Below are positions 1-6,761 of a stretch of 7,786 nt of DNA, one piece after another. The notes under the pieces were generated by a model. It saw only the letters and a list, made by a program, of their open reading frames with translations. It ran no database searches and was not told the DNA's origin. Every line of letters starts with the position of its first letter. The stretch's first letter is position 1. Origin of the DNA: Acidobacteriota bacterium (lineage in GTDB: Bacteria > Acidobacteriota > Terriglobia > Terriglobales > Acidobacteriaceae); assembly GCA_021779695.1 (NCBI GenBank), contig JAJYAE010000210.1, positions 1-7,786 of the forward strand. The letters are read 5' to 3'. A program made the position numbers and the translations under genes.

Positions 1-1128
1 ATCACGCCGGCAGGCGGTAAGCTCTGGCGCTTGAAGTACCGCTTTGGTGGTACTGAGAAGTTGATGGCCCTTGGCCGTTATCCCGAAATATCCCTCGCTG
101 ACGCCAGGGAGCGCCGCGACATGGCCAGGAAGCAGCTCGCTCACGGCCTCGATCCGATGGCCGAGCGAATGGCCAAGAAGACCGCCGCGATCGCGGCAAC
201 GGAACACACCTTCGAGAAAATCGGTGAGCTGTGGCTGGAACACTGGCGTGGCAATAAGAGCGCCCGCCATGCCGCAACCACTCAGAACCGCCTGAAGGGG
301 AATGTCTACCCTGTCCTGGGGAGTCGCCCAATTGCGGCAATCGAGCCGATGGAATTGGTTCAGCTCGCCAAGGGGATTGAGAGCCGCGGCGCCTCGGATA
401 TGGCCAGACGAATCCTGCAGATCCTTGGCATGGTCTTTCGCTACGCTGTGGCGCATGGTTACAGCAAGCGCAACCCTGCTGTCGAGATTAAGCCTGCGGA
501 CATTCTGAAGCCGACCCGGAAGACCAACATGGCGCGCATCGATGCAAAGGAACTGCCGGCGTTATTGCGTGCGATCGAAGTCTACGAGGGCCGGCAGTTA
601 ACTCGCCTTGCGATGAAACTGATGGCCCTTACATTTGTCCGAACCAGCGAATTGATTTGCGCCCAGTGGGAAGAGTTCGACATCGAGGGGCGGCGTTGGT
701 CGATTCCCGCGTCTCGCATGAAAATGCAGTCGCCGCACATCGTGCCGTTGTCCTCGCAGGCAGTCGAGATCCTCCAGCTACTGCAGGAACTCTCCGGCTA
801 CGAAGCGTTGGTCTTTCCTGGCGAGCAGAACTCCAAGAAGCCAATGTCGAATATGACAATCCTCAAGGCGCTCGAACGGATGGGCTACAAGGGCCGAATG
901 ACTGGCCACGGGTTCCGCGGCCTCGCATCAACAATTCTGCACGAACAGGGCTATAACCATGAGCACATTGAGCTGCAGCTTGCACATGCTCCGCGCAATG
1001 AGGTTTCAGCCGCCTATAACCACGCTCTCTACCTGGAGCCGCGCGCCAGAATGATGCAGGACTGGGCGGACTTCTTGGATAAAGTGAGACGAGGCGGCAA
1101 ACTGTTGTCGTTCGCCGTACAGGCATGA
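1..1128 (+). CDS. P4-type tyrosine integrase (5' end outside window)
   Basis: This is a site-specific tyrosine recombinase that would insert and excise the element it belongs to. The frame is open from base 1, so the start lies upstream. The 375 visible residues begin inside the N-terminal arm-binding domain typical of P4 integrases (GGKLWRLKYRFGG, then LALGRYP-like MALGRYPEISLADARERR). A SAM-like core-binding domain follows at about residues 70-165 and the catalytic domain at about 180-350. In visible numbering the catalytic set is complete: R214 (TFVRTSELI), K241, H303 and R306 (TGHGFR), H329 (LAHAPR) and the nucleophile Y339 (AAYNHA, codon 1015-1017). The family is usually about 400 residues, so only a few dozen are missing. 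In such elements int normally sits next to one attachment site, here probably just left of the window. The product class is firm; the target site is unknown. An ATG at 1125 overlaps its stop, but the next gene more likely starts at 1341. Confidence 0.95.
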   Translation: MTPAGGKLWRLKYRFGGTEKLMALGRYPEISLADARERRDMARKQLAHGLDPMAERMAKKTAAIAATEHTFEKIGELWLEHWRGNKSARHAATTQNRLKGNVYPVLGSRPIAAIEPMELVQLAKGIESRGASDMARRILQILGMVFRYAVAHGYSKRNPAVEIKPADILKPTRKTNMARIDAKELPALLRAIEVYEGRQLTRLAMKLMALTFVRTSELICAQWEEFDIEGRRWSIPASRMKMQSPHIVPLSSQAVEILQLLQELSGYEALVFPGEQNSKKPMSNMTILKALERMGYKGRMTGHGFRGLASTILHEQGYNHEHIELQLAHAPRNEVSAAYNHALYLEPRARMMQDWADFLDKVRRGGKLLSFAVQA

Positions 1129-1223
1129 TCGTTTGTTCGCTGATGCCACGCAGGGCGCACATTCTGAGCCAACCAACGCTCAAGCGATTTGGGAGATCTG
1201 CCGATAAGAATCGATTGGTGCGT

Positions 1224-1239
1224 ACGCAAGCGCTTGCGT
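1224..1239. repeat. Perfect 16-bp palindrome in the int-hypothetical gap
   Basis: ACGCAAGCGCTTGCGT is perfectly self-complementary and lies in the 212-base gap between the integrase stop and the preferred start at 1341. A partial echo, CTTGCGCACGT, occurs about 25 bases downstream (1264-1274). There is no following T-tract, so it does not look like an intrinsic terminator. A dimeric regulator site is possible, but nothing here identifies the protein. I see no convincing promoter in the rest of this gap. Confidence 0.4.
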
Positions 1240-1340
1240 GTCGCGTAGCGAAACATCCGAGTACTTGCGCACGTGGAATCACCGATACGTTGAATGCGAT
1301 AGTTCAAACCACAGCTAAGCGCTCTCGAGGGGAGAGGACC

Positions 1341-2459
1341 ATGGGCAGACCAAATAACGATTTGATCAACGATTTCAAAATGCGACTTGAGTGGTTTTCG
1401 GTTGACAGATATGACGGGCTAGCCCAATTAGACATGCTCGATTGGTTCAAGCAGCTTGAGGTACGCCGCTCGCTTTATCAGAGGCTCACTGAGGAGTTTC
1501 CACATTTTTTCAAATCGGGAGTCGAACGCCCTATGATCTGGGGCACTGCGGAGAACTTTCTCGTAGATATCGAAGAGAATCCGATCCTGAATTTTGATGA
1601 AGGGAATTGGTTTGATTCCGAGATTCCCCGGCTCAAAACGCCAGTGCACTCGACGACCATCGAGGAGTTCTATTTGGGCGAGCTTGCTGCAAAACAATCG
1701 AGGATCGCCCAAGCCAGGCGATTTTTCGACAAGGTTGGCGAGCTGAGATATGAAATATGGCGCGATGGTCGCAGGCTCGATTTTTTTGGATGCGCAAAAG
1801 ACATAGCTTCGACCATTACTAGCGAGGTGCTGCTCTCAGGCGACACAGCAGATTTGACTATTTGGGACTTGGGCATCGAAGACGGCCCTTCAGAGGAGCA
1901 CTTCTTTGACGAGGACTTTACCATTAGGGGATGGGGTAAATCTCCGCTGCACGAGCATCTTGGCTTGAAAGATGTCGGAATTCTGAGCATAGATCTGAAC
2001 GCTGCAGAATCAGTCTTGGTGGAGCACTTCAAAGCAGCGGCCAACCGGCTAAAAACCGAACAGCAGAAAATACGCGCCGAAAAGCTGAATCCTGCGGACT
2101 GGGTTCGCTGTGGTCTGCTTCCGTATATCGACCTCGAATTGTGGAGACTCACTAAGGCACTCCCCAGGTATGGAGAGGCGGTAGAGGCAATTCCTGATCC
2201 ATTGATCAGAGACTTGATCCTGAGGGAGGATGACAGCGAGGACTCAAAATTCGCTTCCACCGAACATACGATACGAACAGTCACACGGGATTACTTCAAC
2301 CGCATGTTCGCTGCTCATTCGAGCCTATTCGCCCTCCTGCAGAGTGAAGCCGCCGCACAATTTCACAACGCCGGCGTAACACCTCGCTTCCACCGCTATA
2401 AGCAGAGGAAACGCCTCAGCGACAGGAAGAAAAAAACAAAACTGCAAAAGGTCCTGTAA
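1341..2459 (+). CDS. Hypothetical protein, DUF6387-like
   Basis: The protein is 372 residues, soluble, with no signal peptide or membrane segment. The N-terminal stretch with EWFSVDRYDG and DMLDWFKQLEVRRSL, and the later LLPYIDLELWRLT, resemble what I recall of the DUF6387 family. Members of that family are of unknown function and often sit beside P4-type integrases in genomic islands. I chose ATG 1341 because a purine-rich AGGGGAGAGG (1328-1337) precedes it. The frame stays open back to an ATG at 1125 that overlaps the integrase stop, but those 72 codons give a low-complexity Arg/Thr/Ser-rich peptide without family likeness. The C-terminal 20 or so residues are strongly basic (KQRKRLSDRKKKTKLQK), suggesting nucleic-acid contact, which is inference. 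The gene is visibly AT-richer than its neighbours (24 of 60 G+C at 1561-1620), a sign of separate acquisition. No catalytic motif is apparent. Confidence 0.75.
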   Translation: MGRPNNDLINDFKMRLEWFSVDRYDGLAQLDMLDWFKQLEVRRSLYQRLTEEFPHFFKSGVERPMIWGTAENFLVDIEENPILNFDEGNWFDSEIPRLKTPVHSTTIEEFYLGELAAKQSRIAQARRFFDKVGELRYEIWRDGRRLDFFGCAKDIASTITSEVLLSGDTADLTIWDLGIEDGPSEEHFFDEDFTIRGWGKSPLHEHLGLKDVGILSIDLNAAESVLVEHFKAAANRLKTEQQKIRAEKLNPADWVRCGLLPYIDLELWRLTKALPRYGEAVEAIPDPLIRDLILREDDSEDSKFASTEHTIRTVTRDYFNRMFAAHSSLFALLQSEAAAQFHNAGVTPRFHRYKQRKRLSDRKKKTKLQKVL

Positions 2460-2500
2460 AAATTCAGCGCGGCTTGCATGATTGTGCCATCACGTCCAGT

Positions 2501-2504
2501 GAGG
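2501..2504 (+). promoter_or_regulatory. Ribosome binding site of the alpA-like gene
   Basis: GAGG lies 7 bases before ATG 2512. A second ATG at 2508 is out of frame, within the self-complementary ATGCAT, so the spacing favours 2512 as the true start. No promoter with good -35/-10 boxes is visible in the 52 bases after the preceding gene. Confidence 0.5.
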
Positions 2505-2511
2505 TACATGC

Positions 2512-2721
2512 ATGCACAAGAGAATACTCCGGCTTCCAACTGTACTCGATCGGACCGGGTTGTCACGCAGCACAGTCTACCAGCGCGTCGCTGAAGGCAG
2601 ATTCCCAAAGTCAGTTTCGCTCGGTGCGAGAGCGGTTGGATGGGTGGAAGCTGAAGTCGATGAATGGATCGCCCACCAGATTGAACAGAGCCGCGAATTA
2701 CGGGACGTACAGACGGCGTGA
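2512..2721 (+). CDS. alpA: AlpA-family phage-type transcriptional regulator
   Basis: This 69-residue protein has the AlpA/excisionase-like helix-turn-helix layout. It opens with ILRLPTVLDRTGLSRSTVYQ (residues 5-24, the recognition helix around SRSTVYQRV). The wing loop follows at EGRFPKSVSLGARAVGW (28-44), and the family's closing EVDEWIAHQI is at 48-57. In P4-like satellites and related islands such proteins activate integrase or act as excision directionality factors, and they bind DNA near the attachment site or their own promoter. That is the inferred role here. The GAGG at 2501-2504 supports the start. Its stop codon is shared with the GTG start of the next gene (GTGA, 2718-2721), so the two are probably co-translated. 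The symbol is given at family level only. Identification is strong; the regulatory target is not visible. Confidence 0.9.
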   Translation: MHKRILRLPTVLDRTGLSRSTVYQRVAEGRFPKSVSLGARAVGWVEAEVDEWIAHQIEQSRELRDVQTA

Positions 2722-3761
2722 TTCCCGTCTCGTCCATTCGCATCCCGGGGCTCGATGAACTCCAGTACAGGTCTCCTCCTGCGTCCGGGCGCATTTCCAG
2801 TGCTCGCGATTACTTGTACGAGAAGCACGCGGCTGACGTTGCCTTCATCAATGATCTCGCCGCGGTTCGGGAGCAGGCAGAGAGCGGAAGCATCGTTGAC
2901 GACAAATGGATGTACCTGGTCAAGGCCCTCCTTGCATGTCCCCTTCCTTATCGGCCGACTTCTAAACGGCAGATAACCCGCCGCACGCGCTTTGATGGGA
3001 GGTGGATTTCCATCACATACACTGCATGCCGACCAAACATCGCAATGCCCTACGGAGCCGATGCCAAATTGATGCACTGGCTATTCGATCGAGGCCTCCG
3101 GCAAGCACGCGAATCTAAGGAATTCGGAGCCCGCGAAAACCGCGTCATACCCTTTCGCTCGACCAATCAGTATCTGATGGATTGCGGGATGTGCCGCAGT
3201 AGTGAGAACTACCAGACGGTGAGTGCCGGCTTTCGGCGTCTGACCGGCTTAGCCATCACGGTCGAAATTGAAGCCGAAGGCGTGGAAGCCGGTGCGATCA
3301 TTCCCCTTCTCGACAGTTGGCGTTTGCCGAAGTCAATCGATCAACATTCCAAATCGCTTCAGCAGCCATCTGGGGATGACTATGGGTTCGTGTTAAGCAA
3401 AGAACTCTATGAGCACGGTCGCAAACACAGCGTGCGGATTCCTCGCCAGATTTGGCGCCTTCTAAAAGGAAAGCCGAGGAAGGCAGCAATTCTCCTTTGG
3501 CTATACGTGCGCGCCTGGGCCGCCGAGAGCGAAAGTAAGGTCAAATGGGAGGTTCTTCGCGATCAACTCTGGTATGACGAATCGAATCCTCGCAGGCTCC
3601 CTCTTCAGGTAAAAGACACAATCGTTCTCCTGCGCCTAATGTGGCCGGGGGCGAACGTTCGGCCGGAGGCGGACGGAGTCGTATTCGGTAAGGCCATTTC
3701 CTACCTCATCCCCGTCGATCAGGGTAAGAATCGTGTTCAACGAAAGCGCTTAGGTTATTAG
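2718..3761 (+). CDS. RepA-like plasmid/satellite replication initiator
   Basis: The protein is 347 residues, soluble and basic. It resembles the plasmid-encoded RepA protein family (the RPA type), whose members bind the origin and start replication of plasmids and plasmid-like elements. Shared features are the segment MPYGADAKLMHWLFDRGLR (about 110-128), a block with FRSTNQYLMDCGM and GFRRLTGLAI (about 146-180), DYGFVLSKELYEH (about 221-233) and the helix RKAAILLWLYVRAWA (about 254-268). Together these resemble the paired winged-helix organisation of such initiators. The GTG start overlaps the alpA stop by four bases and has no strong Shine-Dalgarno of its own, pointing to translational coupling. 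The C-terminus is basic (KNRVQRKRLGY). I see no iteron array in the 200 bases downstream. The family assignment comes from pattern memory and is moderate; a phage replication or regulatory protein of similar fold is the alternative. Confidence 0.6.
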   Translation: MIPVSSIRIPGLDELQYRSPPASGRISSARDYLYEKHAADVAFINDLAAVREQAESGSIVDDKWMYLVKALLACPLPYRPTSKRQITRRTRFDGRWISITYTACRPNIAMPYGADAKLMHWLFDRGLRQARESKEFGARENRVIPFRSTNQYLMDCGMCRSSENYQTVSAGFRRLTGLAITVEIEAEGVEAGAIIPLLDSWRLPKSIDQHSKSLQQPSGDDYGFVLSKELYEHGRKHSVRIPRQIWRLLKGKPRKAAILLWLYVRAWAAESESKVKWEVLRDQLWYDESNPRRLPLQVKDTIVLLRLMWPGANVRPEADGVVFGKAISYLIPVDQGKNRVQRKRLGY

Positions 3762-3775
3762 CAGGACATGTGGTC

Positions 3776-3796
3776 CCGAATCCAAGGGATCTTCGG
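3776..3796. repeat. Imperfect hairpin downstream of rep
   Basis: CCGAATCC, loop AAG, GGATCTTCGG pairs with a two-base bulge in the right arm. It lies 15 bases after the rep stop, where a terminator would be expected. No T-run follows, so intrinsic termination is doubtful. Confidence 0.3.
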
Positions 3797-3872
3797 CCGA
3801 CAGGGGACGTCGCAAGCGCAATCACTCAAAAAAGCTCTTTAGTTCAGTTCAAGGCTCATCGCGGCCTCCAAG

Positions 3873-3896
3873 GGCGTCATATTGGGGGTCATATTG
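3873..3896 (+). repeat. Tandem 12-mer, two copies
   Basis: GGCGTCATATTG is followed directly by GGGGTCATATTG, matching at 11 of 12 positions. The pair lies between the rep gene and the recombinase-trio block, close to where the integrative element should end. Short direct repeats of this kind could be arm-type recombinase sites near an attachment site; this is inference. The second copy also overlaps the weak -35 candidate. Confidence 0.5.
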
Positions 3897-3910
3897 TTTG
3901 TTTCTATAAC
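3882..3910 (+). promoter_or_regulatory. Candidate promoter for the recombinase trio
   Basis: TTGGGG (3882-3887) and TATAAC (3905-3910) are separated by 17 bases. The -10 box matches the sigma-70 consensus at five of six positions, the -35 box only at three. Initiation would fall inside the left palindrome, about 45 bases before the first recombinase start. If the palindrome is bound by the recombinases, expression would be self-limiting. The -35 part may belong to DNA outside the element. Confidence 0.25.
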
Positions 3911-3949
3911 GTTAAAGGGGCGAGCGTTCGCTCGCCCCTTTGAACGTTA
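3907..3949. repeat. Left 43-bp palindrome of the recombinase trio
   Basis: The inner arms AAAGGGGCGAGCG (3914-3926) and CGCTCGCCCCTTT (3929-3941) are perfect around TT. The outer arms TAACGTT (3907-3913) and AACGTTA (3943-3949) also pair, with one unpaired G at 3942. AACGTTAA therefore occurs as a direct repeat as well (3908-3915 and 3943-3950). There is no T-tract on either side, so it is not a typical terminator. Its position against the first gene's Shine-Dalgarno suggests an element end, a recombinase binding site or an operator. Confidence 0.85.
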
Positions 3950-3955
3950 AGGAGG
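3949..3955 (+). promoter_or_regulatory. Strong Shine-Dalgarno of the first trio recombinase
   Basis: AAGGAGG lies six bases before ATG 3962 and starts exactly where the left palindrome ends. It fixes the start of the first recombinase and is the only strong ribosome site of the three-gene operon, since the other two genes start within overlaps. Confidence 0.8.
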
Positions 3956-3961
3956 AAGGCG

Positions 3962-4903
3962 ATGAGGAGATGGGAGCGGCTACTGGACTTATATATGGAG
4001 GAGTACCGGGCACGTGGAGTCAGCGAGGCATCGATTTCTTGTACCGAGTCCCGGCTGGAGAGATGGGGCCGTTGGCTGAAGAAGCGCCGCCCGCGGGTTT
4101 CGATCGAAGAGATCGGCGTAGATTTGATCACCAACTACATTGCATCGTGTGCCAGTTTTCGATCGAAGGCGACGGTCTACGGAACCTTGAGCACGATGCG
4201 CGGATTCGGGGACTTTCTGGTTCGGCAGGGACTTTGGAAGCTGAACCCGTTGCGCTGGATGAAGGGTCCGAAGGTTACGCCGTACAGCCGTCTGCCGAAG
4301 CGCATCGATCAAGCACACATGGAGGCGATGTGGCGGGAAGCCGCGAGCCGGCGCGGCGATTACAGCGCGCACCTGTGGGTGACGATTCTTGCGCTGCTGT
4401 ACGGCACGGGGCTCCGCCGCGGAGAGTTGGAGAGACTGAACGTCGATGCATTCGATCGATTGGAAGGAACACTGCGCATTGACGGCCGTAAGACAGGGCG
4501 TGAACGTTGCATTCCACTGCCGGAAGTAACGCAACGTTGCCTGGAAGCATATCTGCCGCAGCGTCACAACCAGCTCGAACAGAGTGGTCGGTTGGATGAG
4601 CCGGCATTGCTAATAAGCCGCAACGGCAAGCGTCTTTCATCTTTCGCCATCAGCAACGGAGTGCATGCCATCTCGCGCGATGCCCAGGCGCCGATTCACA
4701 GTCTTCATCAGTTCCGTCATAGTTGCGCGTCCGATCTTCTGGAAGCGGGCGTTCATCTGGCTGAGGTGCAACGCGTCCTTGGCCACTCGGTGATCGCGAC
4801 TACAGTGCGCTACATTCACATCGCGGATCCGCAGCGGCGCGCCGCGATCGAACTCCATCCCATCAACGCTTGGCTGCTTTCTGAACAGGAGGTGAGGGCA
4901 TGA
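3962..4903 (+). CDS. ritA: Tyrosine recombinase, first of the trio
   Basis: This is a XerC/D-sized (313 aa) DNA strand-exchange enzyme. The N-terminal core-binding SAM-like domain spans about 1-100 (ending in FLVRQGLWKLNPL) and the catalytic domain about 115-295. The active-site set is complete: R152 (GTGLRRGE), K177 (DGRKTGRER), H249 and R252 (HQFRHSCASDLL), H275 (VLGHS) and nucleophile Y284 (TVRYIH). No arm-binding domain is present, unlike the P4-type integrase upstream. The start is set by the AAGGAGG at 3949-3955. The last codons overlap the next gene by ATGA (4900-4903), so the products are probably made together. The symbol follows gene order in RIT elements, not a sequence comparison. 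The recombinase identity is certain; the ritA assignment is moderate. Confidence 0.9.
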   Translation: MRRWERLLDLYMEEYRARGVSEASISCTESRLERWGRWLKKRRPRVSIEEIGVDLITNYIASCASFRSKATVYGTLSTMRGFGDFLVRQGLWKLNPLRWMKGPKVTPYSRLPKRIDQAHMEAMWREAASRRGDYSAHLWVTILALLYGTGLRRGELERLNVDAFDRLEGTLRIDGRKTGRERCIPLPEVTQRCLEAYLPQRHNQLEQSGRLDEPALLISRNGKRLSSFAISNGVHAISRDAQAPIHSLHQFRHSCASDLLEAGVHLAEVQRVLGHSVIATTVRYIHIADPQRRAAIELHPINAWLLSEQEVRA

Positions 4904-5790
4904 ACCTGTCACCGATGGATCCTTTAATCGACGGCTACCTTAGTTATCTCAACAAGGTCGGACGCAAGACTCCGCGAACGATCATCGACGTGCGCTGCAC
5001 CTTGCGACGCGCACTGAGCGGATTGCGCACCGACACTCCGTTGTGGCACCTGAAGCTCGAAGACTACCTGCACTGGCTGGAAGCTGAGCGCGAGTCTGGC
5101 TGCACGGAGACCAGCCTGGCCAAGTACCTGAGCCATCTGCGCGGATTCCTTGATTACGCCTGGCGCAGTGGCCGCAGCGAGCGCAACGTGCTCGACGGAT
5201 TCACGCTCAAGCACGCGCTGCCGCGCATCGCACCCACCTCGCTCACTCTCGATGAAGCGGAGAAGCTCGTGCAGGCAACATCGACTACCGGGCCAACGGC
5301 ACGCCGCGATCGCCTGGTTGTGTTGTTGCTTTACGGCTGCGGCCTGCGCACCGATGAGTTATGCGCTCTCGATGTTGCGCAGATCAACCGCGAACGTCAC
5401 GAGCTGACTGTGTTGCACGGCAAGGGCGATCGGCCGCGTTCGATCCCGATTCCAGAAGCGCTCTACACCGAGTTGCTGGCCTATCTTCTCGAGCATGGAA
5501 GACGCGGGCCGCTGTTTCGAACCAGCACCAAGCATCGAAGATTGAGTGCCAAGGACGTGTGCCAGATCGTGAAGGATACCGTGACGCGCGCCGGCATTCG
5601 AGCTGGCATCACACCGCGTACCCTGCGGCACAGCTTTGCAACACATCTGATGGATCGCGGTATCGATCTCGCCGTCATCGCATCGCTGATGGGCCATCGC
5701 AGTCCGCAGGAGACAGGCGTCTATCTGCACGTTCTGCCAGGCCGCACTCAAGCTGCTGTAAGAACCCTTCCCATCGGAGACCTGCCATGA
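4900..5790 (+). CDS. ritB: Tyrosine recombinase, second of the trio, altered HxxR motif
   Basis: The protein is 296 residues, again core-binding domain (about 1-100) plus catalytic domain (about 113-290). The visible active-site residues are R150 (GCGLRTDEL), K175 (HGKGDRPR), R243, H266 (LMGHRS) and nucleophile Y275 (GVYLHV). The motif normally read HxxR is here R240-T-L-R243 (TPRTLRHSFATHL), so the usual first His is replaced by Arg. Several tyrosine recombinases tolerate change at this position, so the enzyme may still be active, perhaps with altered or partner-dependent cleavage. The ATG lies in the ATGA overlap with the first recombinase, and the preceding GGAGGTGAGGG (4887-4897) in the end of that gene can serve as its ribosome site. 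The end overlaps the third gene by ATGA (5787-5790). The symbol is by position in the trio. Confidence 0.9.
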   Translation: MNLSPMDPLIDGYLSYLNKVGRKTPRTIIDVRCTLRRALSGLRTDTPLWHLKLEDYLHWLEAERESGCTETSLAKYLSHLRGFLDYAWRSGRSERNVLDGFTLKHALPRIAPTSLTLDEAEKLVQATSTTGPTARRDRLVVLLLYGCGLRTDELCALDVAQINRERHELTVLHGKGDRPRSIPIPEALYTELLAYLLEHGRRGPLFRTSTKHRRLSAKDVCQIVKDTVTRAGIRAGITPRTLRHSFATHLMDRGIDLAVIASLMGHRSPQETGVYLHVLPGRTQAAVRTLPIGDLP

Positions 5791-6761
5791 AGTGGTCTTA
5801 TTGGATCGATCTCTATATCCGCACTCACTGTGTGGCTCGCGGACTGCGTCCGCTCACGCTGGTTGCTTATGAGAACACGCTCAAGCAGTTTCACGAGTGG
5901 GTCCGGGTCAAGTGCGAAGATCGCGCTCCCGATGAGATCACTACGCGTGATGTGCTCAGCTACGTGCAGTACCTGCGCGAAGTGCGCGACAACGGCGCCT
6001 CGGCCGTCAACCGAGCCGTCGTCGTGTTGCGTCGCTTTTATTGCGCGATGGTGGCCATGGGATATCTGGAACCCTCCGCCAACCCACTCGCAGTATTTCC
6101 TACCATCAAGGCAGTGCCCCGCAAGCTTCCCATCGCGCTCTCGCAAGATCAGGTCAGCCGGCTGCTGGCTGAGCCCAAGACCACGACCGTGATCGGAGTG
6201 CGCGATCGCGCGCTGCTTGCACTCCTGTACGGAACAGGTATTCGCGCATCCGAGTGCGCCTCGCTTCGCAACAGCCATGTCGACCTCAAGGAACTCACCA
6301 TCACCGTTCGTGGCAAGGGCGGCCATGGGCGCGTTATCCCTCTCAACCCGCAACTGGCGGAACTGCTTCGCGCATATGTGCAGGCACGCGGCCCAGCGCT
6401 CGCATCAGCGCCATTCTTCAGGTCTCGTTTCGGAAGAGTGTTGTCGCGCGGCGGGGTTTATGAGCGTGTGCGGAAATGGGGACAGCGTAGCCGCATCGGC
6501 GTTCATCTCTCGCCGCATCGCATGCGCCACACCTTTGCTACTCATCTGGTCCGGGCCGGCGTCGGTCTCGTTACTATCCGCGATCTGCTCGGACATCGCC
6601 TCATTACGAGCACTCAAGTTTATCTCCATGTCACCGCAGATGATCTTCGCAGAGCTGCAGTCCGCCATCCCATCAGCCGCTTGCTCGATTCGATTAGAAC
6701 CATCATCGGTCCCGATCCGATGCCCTTCCAGAAAGCGCGGCCCGTTTGCAGTACAGGATGA
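5787..6761 (+). CDS. ritC: Tyrosine recombinase, third of the trio
   Basis: The protein is 324 residues. It has an N-terminal core-binding domain (about 1-105; RGLRPLTLVAYENTLKQF, NRAVVVLRRFY) and a catalytic domain (about 115-300). The catalytic set is complete and the most canonical of the three: R153 (YGTGIRASE), K177 (VRGKGGHGR), H244 and R247 (SPHRMRHTFATHL), H270 (LLGHR) and nucleophile Y279 (TQVYLHV). The ATG is in the ATGA overlap with the second gene, so a single transcript would give all three proteins. The frame is open upstream to 5361, but that part lies entirely inside the second gene and is not a likely start. The last residues (PVCSTG) and the stop TGA 6759-6761 are encoded within the left arm of the 54-bp palindrome, so the C-terminal tail comes from the element end. 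The symbol is by position. Confidence 0.92.
   Translation: MKWSYWIDLYIRTHCVARGLRPLTLVAYENTLKQFHEWVRVKCEDRAPDEITTRDVLSYVQYLREVRDNGASAVNRAVVVLRRFYCAMVAMGYLEPSANPLAVFPTIKAVPRKLPIALSQDQVSRLLAEPKTTTVIGVRDRALLALLYGTGIRASECASLRNSHVDLKELTITVRGKGGHGRVIPLNPQLAELLRAYVQARGPALASAPFFRSRFGRVLSRGGVYERVRKWGQRSRIGVHLSPHRMRHTFATHLVRAGVGLVTIRDLLGHRLITSTQVYLHVTADDLRRAAVRHPISRLLDSIRTIIGPDPMPFQKARPVCSTG

Larger units (their letters stand above)
1..3900 (+). mobile_element. Integrative element, partial (int, hypothetical, alpA, rep)
   Basis: Four codirectional genes form the integrase-proximal module of an integrated element: P4-type integrase, a DUF6387-like protein, an AlpA-type regulator and a RepA-like initiator. 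Integrase plus AlpA is a common pairing in P4-like satellites and genomic islands, and a replication initiator suggests a phase of autonomous replication after excision. No capsid, conjugation, relaxase or cargo genes are visible. The left end is outside the window. The right limit is only a guess, placed before the recombinase-trio block, near the tandem 12-mer at 3873-3896. Confidence 0.5.

Noticed and set aside
1670..2284. Minus-strand ORF of 204 codons within the hypothetical gene
   Set aside because: It is Ser-rich with no recognisable motif and no ribosome site. The + strand frame has the family-like WF and LPYIDL segments and a good start.
3873..3896. CRISPR-like or iteron array
   Set aside because: Only two contiguous 12-base units exist, with no spacers and no further copies nearby, too few for an array or an iteron origin.
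3907..3949. Left palindrome as an intrinsic terminator
   Set aside because: No T-tract follows the hairpin on either strand, and it directly precedes a gene start with a strong Shine-Dalgarno.
3989..4567. Minus-strand ORF of 192 codons within the first trio recombinase
   Set aside because: It is antisense to a recombinase with all catalytic residues. The Cys/Arg-rich product has no domain likeness.
5361..5786. Long N-terminal extension of the third recombinase in the same frame
   Set aside because: It overlaps the whole catalytic half of the second recombinase in another frame and gives an Arg/Ser-rich sequence without domain likeness. The ATGA start at 5787 gives a normal-length recombinase.
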